A program made the position numbers and the translations under genes. A DNA stretch of 41,927 nt, from assembly GCA_042088665.1 (NCBI GenBank), contig JBELMB010000029.1, forward strand, positions 1 to 41,927. The letters are read 5' to 3'. Below are positions 35,404 through 41,927 of the stretch, one piece after another (the stretch's first letter is position 1; each line of letters starts with the position of its first letter). Under the pieces are notes generated by a model, which searched no databases, was not told the origin of the DNA, and worked only from the letters and a program-made list of their open reading frames with translations. Origin of the DNA: JBELMB01 sp042088665. Its GTDB lineage: Bacteria; Pseudomonadota; Alphaproteobacteria; Rhodobacterales; Rhodobacteraceae.

Positions 35404-36324
35404 TTATTTGACCGCGCCGGCCGCCATCCCCTTGATGATGTATTTCTCAAGAAAGACCGCCACCACGACCAGCGGCAGGATCGCCGCCGAGGACAGCGCC
35501 GCCATGGACCACCAGTTGATGCCCTGCGACCCGGTCTGGGAGGCGACCATCACAGGCAGGGTCTTTGCATCCGTCGAGGTCAGCAAGGCCGCAAAGAAAT
35601 ACTCGTTCCAGCACAGCACGAGGCTCAGGATAAAGGCCGCGACCATTCCCGGCAGGGCAATCGGCAGCACGATCTGGACAAAGCTGCCCCAGATGCCAAG
35701 CCCATCCACCAGCGCCGCCTCTTCCAGTTCCACGGGGATGCCCTGAAACTGGTCGCGCATGATCCAGATGACTATGGGCAGCACCATCAACGTATAGAGG
35801 AGGATCAACCCCACCCGGCTGTCCAGCAGCGCCAGCGATTTGTAAAGCACGAGAAACGGCAGCGCGAGCACGACCGGCGGCAGGATCATCTGGCTGAGGA
35901 AAAAGAACGAGATGTCGGAATTCCGCATGAACCCGAAACGGTAGTTGAACCGTGACAACCCGTAGGCCGCCAGCGATCCCAGCACCACCGCCAGCAGCGA
36001 GGCAGAGCCCGCCACGATGGTGCTGTTCCAGAAGCGTTTCAGGAACTCTTCCCGCACGGTCGACACTTCGCCAATGAGACGCGGTGACAGGCCGAGGCTT
36101 TCCCAACCCTTCCACTTTGGCGTGAAATCCCACCATGGCACCATGTTGCCCTTCATCACGTCCGGGGCCAGCTTGAACGAGGTCGTCAGCGTCCAGTAGA
36201 TCGGGAACAGACAGATGATCGCCCAGAAGATCAGCGCGCCATAGATCGCAATGCGGCTTGCCCACCAGCGGGTATTGGCACCACGATCCGCATCGCTGTC
36301 CTTGAAAATGGCTGTCTTGCTCAT
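35404..36324 (-). CDS. Sugar ABC transporter permease (MalG-like)
   Basis: A 306-aa inner-membrane protein with six hydrophobic segments. VELEEAALVDGLGIWGSFVQ is the EAA loop, and KYIIKGMAAGAVK the typical C-terminus. ATG 36324 was chosen because it overlaps the TGA of the upstream permease (ATGA) and GGAG lies 8 nt before it. No binding protein or ATPase gene is adjacent, so its partners must be elsewhere or lost. Confidence 0.9.
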   Translation of the reverse strand: MSKTAIFKDSDADRGANTRWWASRIAIYGALIFWAIICLFPIYWTLTTSFKLAPDVMKGNMVPWWDFTPKWKGWESLGLSPRLIGEVSTVREEFLKRFWNSTIVAGSASLLAVVLGSLAAYGLSRFNYRFGFMRNSDISFFFLSQMILPPVVLALPFLVLYKSLALLDSRVGLILLYTLMVLPIVIWIMRDQFQGIPVELEEAALVDGLGIWGSFVQIVLPIALPGMVAAFILSLVLCWNEYFFAALLTSTDAKTLPVMVASQTGSQGINWWSMAALSSAAILPLVVVAVFLEKYIIKGMAAGAVK

Positions 36325-37424
36325 GCGGGGCGCTCCATCCATCGGCTGACCAGTTTCAGGAACAGCGTCACGAAGATGATGATCAAAATGAGATAGACCA
36401 CCGCCAGAAGCGTGCCGTAGCCCACGTTGGACCGGTCCCGGTACTCACGAAAGATGAAACTGGTGACACTGTCGGTCGCCCCGCCCGGCCCGCCGGAGGT
36501 GACGTTGATGATGATATCCGCCAGCTTCAGCTTGAAGATGATCCGGATCACGACGGCGGTCACGGAGACCGGCAACATCAGCGGAAAGATCACTTCCTTG
36601 AAGCTCTGCCAACCGGTGGCGCCATCCACCTTCGAAGCCTCGATCACTTCGCGCGGAAGGGCCTGCAAGCCCGCCAGCAGCATGATCATCATGAACGGAA
36701 TAAAGGTCCAGGCGTCCATCGCCATGATCATCAGTCGCGCGATTTCCGGTGTGCCAAAGAAGCTGGGCTCCAGCCCCATCTCCCGGATGATTCGGGAAAT
36801 CGGGCCAAAGCGGACCTCGAGCATGGATTTGCCGATCATCCATGACACCGCCACGGGGCTGAGCATCAGGGGCAGCAAAAACACCACACGAAAGAATTTT
36901 CGCGCCCGGATCTGGGCGTTCAAAAGCAGCGCCAGACCAAAGGCGATGACGTATTCGACGCTGACCGCCAGCACGTAATACACCATGTTTTTCAGGGCGT
37001 TCCAGAAGAACTGATCGTTCCACATCTGCACGACATTGTCCCAGCCATTGGGTTGCGGACCATTGGCCGAGGCAAGGTTCCAGTCGGTGAACGAGATATA
37101 GAGCGCAAAGAGCAGCGGAAACACCACGAGACTGATCACGAACAGCGCCGCGGGCAAGACGAACAGTGCCCGTTTGCCCTTTTCGCCGTACATGATCACC
37201 TGCGCCGCGCAAAGCGCCGTGGCCCAAAGCATGTAGGCATAAAGCACCGGTCGCCAGTTGGCGAAGCCGATGCCGATCCGTTCCGTCGTATAGGCAAACT
37301 GCCACAACGCCAGCAGCAGACACAAAAGCGCGCTGCCCCAAACCATGGCCTTGCCCAGCTTGCGACGGTTGTCAGAAATATTGTCCGCCGTAACGGTGTG
37401 AAGCAGGTCAGACTCTACGCTCAT
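36321..37424 (-). CDS. Sugar ABC transporter permease (MalF-like, eight segments)
   Basis: A 367-aa inner-membrane protein. It has an extra N-terminal pair of hydrophobic segments (AMVWGSALLCLLLALWQFAY and YMLWATALCAAQVIMYG) before the six usual ones. The EAA loop is VIEASKVDGATGWQSFKEV. The first gene of a two-permease unit, it is coupled to the next gene. The extended N-terminus and the ligand family cannot be linked to a specific sugar. The upstream 104 bp to the divergent desaturase must hold its promoter. Confidence 0.9.
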   Translation of the reverse strand: MSVESDLLHTVTADNISDNRRKLGKAMVWGSALLCLLLALWQFAYTTERIGIGFANWRPVLYAYMLWATALCAAQVIMYGEKGKRALFVLPAALFVISLVVFPLLFALYISFTDWNLASANGPQPNGWDNVVQMWNDQFFWNALKNMVYYVLAVSVEYVIAFGLALLLNAQIRARKFFRVVFLLPLMLSPVAVSWMIGKSMLEVRFGPISRIIREMGLEPSFFGTPEIARLMIMAMDAWTFIPFMMIMLLAGLQALPREVIEASKVDGATGWQSFKEVIFPLMLPVSVTAVVIRIIFKLKLADIIINVTSGGPGGATDSVTSFIFREYRDRSNVGYGTLLAVVYLILIIIFVTLFLKLVSRWMERPA

Positions 37425-37528
37425 GGCGCCACGTTAACGAGGCTGGTGGCCGCTGTTAAGCCCGTTCTGCACGCAGAGGCCTTGCACGGAAATTGACCCG
37501 TCCGGCCTGCGTGGCTAATGTCAGGGTC

Positions 37529-38599
37529 ATGGCAAAGGATTACTCATTGACCGGGGAAACCGGACGCGCGGCCGAAGCCGAAGGATTGGCCAATCCGCAA
37601 TGGTATCGGCCAAAGATTGCCCCGACCGAGATCCGCGCCCTGATGGAGAAATCTGACGGGCGCGCCACGCGTGACACGGTTCTGTGGCTGGGCCTTCTGG
37701 TGGTGTTCGCGGGCCTTTGCGTCGCGCTCTGGCCCAGTTGGTGGTCGGTGCCTTTCTGGCTGACGTATGGTGTGCTCTACGGGTCGGCTGCGGACGCCCG
37801 CTGGCACGAATGCGGGCACAAGACGGCCTTTGCGACCGCGTGGAAGAACGACGTGGTCTATCACATCGCCAGCTTCATGCTGATGCGCAACCCCGTGGTC
37901 TGGCGGGCCAGCCATGTGCGGCATCATACCGACACGATCGTCGTTGGCCGCGACCCCGAAATTCAGGCCATGCGGCCGCCGGACCTGGCGCGTCTTGCGG
38001 TGAACGTCTTTGGCCTTCTCGATATCTGGCATGCCATGGGGCGGATGTTTCTACACGCCCAAGGCCGCCTTCATCCGGACGAAGCGATGTACGTGCGCGA
38101 CAGCGAGAGGCCGCGCGTGGCCCGTGTGGCGCGCGCTTGGCTGGCCGTCTATGTCGCCGTGATCCTGTCTGCTGTGGTCACGGGCTCCATCCTGCCGCTG
38201 ATGCTGATCGGCGGACCGCGGGTGTTCGGGTCGTGGCACATGATCATGACCGGGCATCTTCAGCATCTGGGACTGGCGGAAAACGTCACGGATCACCGAC
38301 TGAACACGCGCACCGTGCTGATGAATCCGGTCAGCCGCTTTATCTATCTCAATATGAACTACCATATCGAGCACCACATGTTCACCATGGTCCCTTATTA
38401 TCACCTTCCCAAGCTGCACGAGTTGATCAAACACGACCTGCCTGCGCCAGAGCCATCAATCTGGGCGGCCTATCGGCGGCTTTTTCCGGTGCTGTGGCGG
38501 CAGCTGCAGTACAAGGACGCGGTGATCGTGCCTGAGTTGCCGCCGGGTGCCACACCGTACCGCCCCGAGGTCGAGGCGCTGAGGCCGCACGCGGTGTGA
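37529..38599 (+). CDS. Fatty-acid desaturase family protein
   Basis: A 356-aa membrane di-iron enzyme. The histidine boxes are HECGH (93-97), HVRHH (129-133) and HIEHH (279-283), with GHLQH (242-246) as an additional one. Hydrophobic segments lie around 52-90 and 205-232. ATG 37529 follows CAGGGTC. The family desaturates or hydroxylates acyl chains or other lipids. The neighbours (ABC permeases, toxin remnant) do not indicate a substrate. Confidence 0.88.
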   Translation: MAKDYSLTGETGRAAEAEGLANPQWYRPKIAPTEIRALMEKSDGRATRDTVLWLGLLVVFAGLCVALWPSWWSVPFWLTYGVLYGSAADARWHECGHKTAFATAWKNDVVYHIASFMLMRNPVVWRASHVRHHTDTIVVGRDPEIQAMRPPDLARLAVNVFGLLDIWHAMGRMFLHAQGRLHPDEAMYVRDSERPRVARVARAWLAVYVAVILSAVVTGSILPLMLIGGPRVFGSWHMIMTGHLQHLGLAENVTDHRLNTRTVLMNPVSRFIYLNMNYHIEHHMFTMVPYYHLPKLHELIKHDLPAPEPSIWAAYRRLFPVLWRQLQYKDAVIVPELPPGATPYRPEVEALRPHAV

Positions 38600-38625
38600 G
38601 GCCTGCCGCAATTTGCTCTTTCCCG

Positions 38626-38854
38626 CTGATCGACCTGACTGAGCGGATGTGGGAGCAAGAGTCAGGTTGTTGAGATTGCATGCAAGAGGCTCAACCGAAT
38701 GATCGAGGACTGCCGCCGAACGCCGTTTGACGGGACGGGCAAGCCCGAGCCTTTGCGCCATGGCCTGACCGGCTGGTTGTCACGCCGGATCGACCGGGAG
38801 CCTAGGCTGGTGTCTCGGGTGAAAGACGGCGCGCTAGAGATCGCCCATTATTGA
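38626..38854 (+). pseudogene. Decayed YoeB-family toxin gene
   Basis: From 38684 the frame reads KRLNRMIEDCRRTPFDG then TGKPEPLRHGLTGW, SRRIDREPRLV and VKDGALEIAHY before TGA, which is clearly YoeB (E. coli: RRTPFEGKGKPEPLKHNLSG). Upstream, LTERMWEQ of the YoeB N-terminus lies in another frame, so a frameshift has occurred. About four residues before the terminal HY are missing compared with E. coli YoeB. No antitoxin (YefM) gene is adjacent. The catalytic Glu, Arg and His-Tyr end are still recognisable, but the gene should not make a normal product. Confidence 0.75.
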
Positions 38855-38957
38855 GCCAGGCTCAGCGGTCCGATGACGTCTTGGCAGACAACACGCTGCG
38901 CCCCTCCGCCGTTGTTGCTCCAATGACCGCTATGCGGACTTTCCGGACTTTGGATTT
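38855..38957. other. Spacer with no recognised gene
   Basis: It lies between the toxin remnant and the small open frame ending at 38958. Nothing is recognised; together with the following open frame it may be decayed sequence. Confidence 0.4.
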
Positions 38958-39260
38958 TCAGCCTTCGCCAATGCAGCTTCCGTTCGCGGGTGCAGCGGGT
39001 TGGATTCTGCAGTGCGTCGCGTTTCCCCTTTGCAGCCAGTCATCCGGGATCTTTACAGCCTGGACATCCGCACCGCTTGGACCGGCGGGCAACCCGTTGG
39101 CGCTCTCGGGTGCGGCTTCATCACGCGTATCTTGCCGAGAAGGCCCGCAACACGCCTTTGGAAGCTCGACGCCCCCTAAGAAGTCATCGTCCGGGAAGGT
39201 GTCTACCAAGTCCCTGAACGTTTTGGAGGTGGCCTCGTTGCGTTGGTTGGTTTCGCTCAA
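38958..39260 (-). CDS. Hypothetical 100-aa protein coupled to the HisD-family gene
   Basis: The TTG at 39260 overlaps the TGA of the HisD-family gene (TTGA). The translation begins TNQRNEATSKTFRDLVDTFP, an acceptable hydrophilic start, but later becomes Ala/Pro/Gly-rich and low in secondary-structure signal. No family is recognised. It could be a genuine small coupled gene or the head of a decayed gene read into non-coding DNA; I favour decay. Confidence 0.3.
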   Translation of the reverse strand: MSETNQRNEATSKTFRDLVDTFPDDDFLGGVELPKACCGPSRQDTRDEAAPESANGLPAGPSGADVQAVKIPDDWLQRGNATHCRIQPAAPANGSCIGEG

Positions 39261-40585
39261 TCTGCGGCCTCCCTATAAGGCGCGCCTTCGCCGTAAGGCA
39301 CATTGACACCGCCATAGCGCCGCACACGCAGGTTGCATTGCTCGGCGTGGCCAACAAAGCCTTCGAGCATGCACAAACGGGAGCCGTATTCCCCGATCAT
39401 GGTGGCCGCCTCATCGGTAGTCACCTTTTGGTAGCTGTGTGTCTTCAGATACTTGCCCACCCAAAGCCCTCCGGTGTAGCGACCGGCTTTCTTGGTCGGG
39501 AGGGTGTGATTGGTGCCGATCACCTTGTCGCCATTGGCGACGTTGGTGCGCGGGCCAAGGAACAACGCGCCATAGCAGGTCATGTTTTCCAGGAACCAGT
39601 CGTCACGATCCGTCATCACCTGAACATGTTCGGAGGCATAGTCATCCGCAACCGCCAGCATCTCGTCGTATGTATCACACAGGATCACTTCGCCGTAGTC
39701 TTTCCAGCTGATACGCGCCGTGTCCGCCGTCGGCAGGATTTGCAGCAACCGGTCGACCTCGGACAATGTGCTTTCAGCCAGTTTGCGCGCGTTCGTAACC
39801 ATCACGGCCGGAGAATTGTAGCCGTGCTCGGCCTGCCCCAGAAGATCCGTGGCGCACAGTTCCGCATCGACGGTTTCGTCTGCGATGACCATGGTTTCAG
39901 TTGGACCCGCAAAAAGATCGATACCGACGCGACCGAACAATTGGCGCTTGGCTTCAGCCACAAAGGCGTTGCCCGGCCCCACCAAAAGGTGAACCGGGTC
40001 GATGGTCTCGGTACCCAGCGCCATTGCGCCAACAGCCTGAATGCCGCCAAGTACAAAGATCTCATGGGCGCCGCCCAGATGCATCGCGGCAATCACCGCC
40101 GGGTTTGGTTCGCCGTTGAAAGGCGGGGTCGCTGCGATGATCCGTGGCACACCAGCGACCGAAGCCGTGGCAACGGACATATGCGCAGACGCGACCATCG
40201 GAAACTTTCCGCCGGGCACATAGCAACCCACGGACTGAACAGGAATATTCTTGTGCCCAAGGATAACACCGGGAAGCGTCTCCACCTCGATATCCAACAT
40301 GCTGTCACGCTGTGTCTGCGCGAATTTGCGGACCTGTTCCTGCGCGAACTTGATGTCGGCCATGTCCTGCGGGCTGACCTTGGCGATGATCTCTTCGATT
40401 TCGCCTTCGCTCAGGCGATAGCTGTCACGGTCGTAATTGTCGAACTTCATCGCCAGTTCATGTACCGCCGCGTCGCCACGGGTTTCGATGTCTTTCAGCG
40501 TCGCCGCGACCACTGCAGCTGTCTTGGCATCGTCTTCGGCGCGTTCAGCTTCGGGCTTGCCCTTCTTTAGAAACTCTATTGCCAT
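39257..40585 (-). CDS. HisD-family NAD-dependent dehydrogenase (histidinol/sulfopropanediol dehydrogenase-like)
   Basis: A 442-aa member of the histidinol dehydrogenase family. It has GCYVPGGKFPMVASAHMS, LVGPGNAFVAEAKRQLFGRVGIDLFAGPTE, AEHGYNSPAVMVT with zinc-binding residues, and TNHTLPTKKAGRYTGGLWVG in the C-terminal part. The family oxidises a primary alcohol to a carboxylate in two steps. The context (LtnD-like dehydrogenase, no his genes) argues for catabolism, for instance of a diol or sulfonated diol as in HpsN-type enzymes. AGGTGA precedes the ATG at 40585. The spacer 40586-40781 to the upstream LtnD-like gene holds no recognised gene. Confidence 0.8.
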   Translation of the reverse strand: MAIEFLKKGKPEAERAEDDAKTAAVVAATLKDIETRGDAAVHELAMKFDNYDRDSYRLSEGEIEEIIAKVSPQDMADIKFAQEQVRKFAQTQRDSMLDIEVETLPGVILGHKNIPVQSVGCYVPGGKFPMVASAHMSVATASVAGVPRIIAATPPFNGEPNPAVIAAMHLGGAHEIFVLGGIQAVGAMALGTETIDPVHLLVGPGNAFVAEAKRQLFGRVGIDLFAGPTETMVIADETVDAELCATDLLGQAEHGYNSPAVMVTNARKLAESTLSEVDRLLQILPTADTARISWKDYGEVILCDTYDEMLAVADDYASEHVQVMTDRDDWFLENMTCYGALFLGPRTNVANGDKVIGTNHTLPTKKAGRYTGGLWVGKYLKTHSYQKVTTDEAATMIGEYGSRLCMLEGFVGHAEQCNLRVRRYGGVNVPYGEGAPYREAAD

Positions 40586-40781
40586 CTCATCACCTCATAG
40601 TTCAGTTCGCGACGGGATTTTTCGCCGCGGTCAAATGCGTGCAAAGTGAGTCATCCGTGTCGCCCGACGACGTCTATCCTGCGCCGAGCGGTCCGTCCCA
40701 GTTCAGCGCTGTGATCGCTGCTGACCGACGTGTTCGTGAGATTGCTGGACCCGGTGAAGTTGTTATCGATGTTGCCGGGCT

Positions 40782-41687
40782 TCATGTCTCGTCTCCCGGC
40801 AAGGTCAGACCGACATTGCGCGCATAGACCTTTGCAACGGCGGCATCGTCTTCGCCGCCCAACCCCATACCGACGGCAACCATATATTGCTGAACGGCTG
40901 CAGCCGCGATCGGCGCAGAAAAACCCGCCGACTTGGCGATATCCAGAACAATTCCGAGATCCTTGGGCCAGATGTTGATCTGGCTAAGCGGCGTATAGTC
41001 GCCGGCGACCACGTGCGGCGCCCTGTTCTCAAGCATCCAACTGCTGCCGGCACATTTGCTGATGACCTCGACAAACCTTTCAGGGCTGATGCCTTGGGTC
41101 ATGCCGAAGGTCAAAGCCTCGGCCATTGTGGCGATATGCACGCCAGCCAGGAGCTGATTGACCGCTTTCATGGCCGAACCCGGCCCGGCCTGCGCACCAA
41201 GTTCGAACACGTTTTCGGCCGTGGCGTCCAGAACTGGGCGGGCGGCCTTGAAAGCTTCCGGCGTTCCGGCGGCCATCACCGACAGCTCCCCGGAGGCGGC
41301 TTTGACTGCGCCGCCTGATATCGGCGCATCCAGGTAGAGCACGCCCCGTGCCGCACATTGTGCCTCCATCGCCTGAGCGAAGGCCGGGGGCACGGTCGGG
41401 CAGGCGATGACCACTGCGCCGTCACGCAGTCTCGGAACCACGCCGTTTTCCCCGAAGAGCACGCTCTGTGTCTGCGCGGCGTTCAGGACCACGACGACAA
41501 CGGCGTCTAGCGCTCCCGCCCCTTCGTCTAGGTTCGTGGGCGACCCGCCTTCCGCCTTGAACCGGGTAACGGTGTCCGCGTTGATGTCCACGCCAATGGT
41601 CTCGTGCCCGGCCCTTAAAAGGCTTTGAGCCATGCCGTATCCCATGGCGCCGAGGCCGATAACGGCAGTTTTCATACTGTTTCTCAT
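40782..41687 (-). CDS. 3-hydroxyacid dehydrogenase family, L-threonate dehydrogenase-like
   Basis: A 301-aa beta-hydroxyacid dehydrogenase. The N-terminal NAD motif is VIGLGAMGYGMAQSLLRAGH. LDAPISGGAVKAASGELSVM is the substrate-binding signature and GSAMKAVNQLLAG carries the catalytic Lys. The sequence is closest in feel to LtnD. AAAGGGG 5 nt before ATG 41687 supports this start, with ATG 41675 possible. It would oxidise a C4 or C3 2-hydroxy acid, fitting a sugar-acid or sulfonate-acid branch with the HisD-family enzyme downstream. Confidence 0.85.
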   Translation of the reverse strand: MRNSMKTAVIGLGAMGYGMAQSLLRAGHETIGVDINADTVTRFKAEGGSPTNLDEGAGALDAVVVVVLNAAQTQSVLFGENGVVPRLRDGAVVIACPTVPPAFAQAMEAQCAARGVLYLDAPISGGAVKAASGELSVMAAGTPEAFKAARPVLDATAENVFELGAQAGPGSAMKAVNQLLAGVHIATMAEALTFGMTQGISPERFVEVISKCAGSSWMLENRAPHVVAGDYTPLSQINIWPKDLGIVLDIAKSAGFSAPIAAAAVQQYMVAVGMGLGGEDDAAVAKVYARNVGLTLPGDET

Positions 41688-41714
41688 TTTGGCCCCTTTC
41701 AGATCGGCACCACA

Positions 41715-41867
41715 TCAGGCGTTTCGACAAAACAGGACGTCCCGTCCGGGATGGAGATCGCGGGCGTTTGCAAAAAGTCTTGACCAATTAGCATGATCTC
41801 CAGCAGCGCCGAGAAGCGCCGCTGGCCAATGGTCGGTGACGATCAGCAGGACGATGGGATGGGTCAT
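41715..41867 (-). pseudogene. Possible N-terminal fragment of a sulfatase
   Basis: From ATG 41867 (overlapping the upstream stop, ATGA) the frame reads MTHPIVLLIVTDHWPAALLG, strongly like the start of a type I sulfatase (P-N-V-L-L-I-V-T-D). It then loses similarity and stops after about 50 residues. In the next frame a motif FLQTPAIS resembles the sulfatase IQTPTLD stretch, so a frameshift plus truncation is likely. No sulfatase C-x-P-x-R motif is present. Confidence 0.35.
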
Positions 41868-41926
41868 TCCGCAGGTGCTTTCCGCCATAGGCGCGAGATA
41901 AGCGGCCACAGCACCACCAGAGCCGT
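41864..41926 (-). CDS. C-terminus of a membrane protein, probably a TRAP-type carrier (partial)
   Basis: Only 20 codons are visible: TALVVLWPLISRLWRKAPAE then TGA. A hydrophobic stretch followed by a basic-acidic tail fits the end of a membrane protein. A TRAP permease is a guess from the neighbouring dehydrogenases. Its start lies outside the window. Confidence 0.3.
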   Translation of the reverse strand, partial: TALVVLWPLISRLWRKAPAE

Positions 41927-41927
41927 C

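Noticed and set aside
39257..40585. Assignment as histidine-biosynthetic HisD
   Set aside because: No other his genes are near, an LtnD-like dehydrogenase is adjacent, and the C-terminal part looks like the catabolic HisD paralogues.

Overview
The window looks like a chromosomal accessory region of a marine, high-GC alphaproteobacterium of the Rhodobacterales (Roseobacter-type). The grounds are uniformly GC-rich codons, tightly packed operons with ATGA, GTGA and TGATG overlaps, several carbohydrate ABC systems, a type I-secreted RTX protein, a respiratory-chain-independent reductive dehalogenase and HisD-family/LtnD-type dehydrogenases. No rRNA, tRNA, CRISPR array, prophage or intact insertion sequence was recognised.

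Left end (1-4200, minus strand): a three-gene locus that I consider the most unusual part. It encodes a 243-aa protein whose C-terminal half is Gly-Lys-Ala/Gly repeats (27 lysines), an APH-type kinase fused to a PhyH-type Fe(II)/2-oxoglutarate dioxygenase, and a methyltransferase with the regulatory domain found in Rickettsia protein-lysine methyltransferases. Together they suggest a lysine-modification system (hydroxylation, O-phosphorylation, N-methylation) chemically like diatom silaffins. This is an inference.

4200-16000: a Tat-exported DUF3500 protein; an inositol-dehydrogenase/hydroxypyruvate-isomerase-like pair; a 1070-aa reductive dehalogenase fused to its own reductase; a LysR remnant; a PhoD-type phosphatase; and an RTX protein with an SGNH-like N-terminal domain and four 357-bp internal repeats.

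16000-33450: a large carbohydrate-catabolism island. A ROK repressor is followed by a three-part PIG-L deacetylase and an EamA transporter on the minus strand. Divergent from it is a translationally coupled operon: solute-binding protein, two permeases, VOC protein, argininosuccinate-lyase-like enzyme, ATPase and PfkB kinase. Next come a lactonase and aldo/keto reductase (minus strand) and, divergent from these, a BtpA-M42-FGGY kinase operon. The set looks like import and breakdown of a conjugated or N-substituted sugar, with a fucose/threo-aldose-type oxidation branch. The substrate is unknown.

33450-41927: an AT-richer DUF1963/YwqG gene, an orphan pair of sugar ABC permeases lacking binding protein and ATPase, a fatty-acid desaturase, a decayed YoeB toxin gene, a HisD-family dehydrogenase, an LtnD-like dehydrogenase, a possible sulfatase remnant and the C-terminus of a membrane protein, probably of a TRAP-type carrier.
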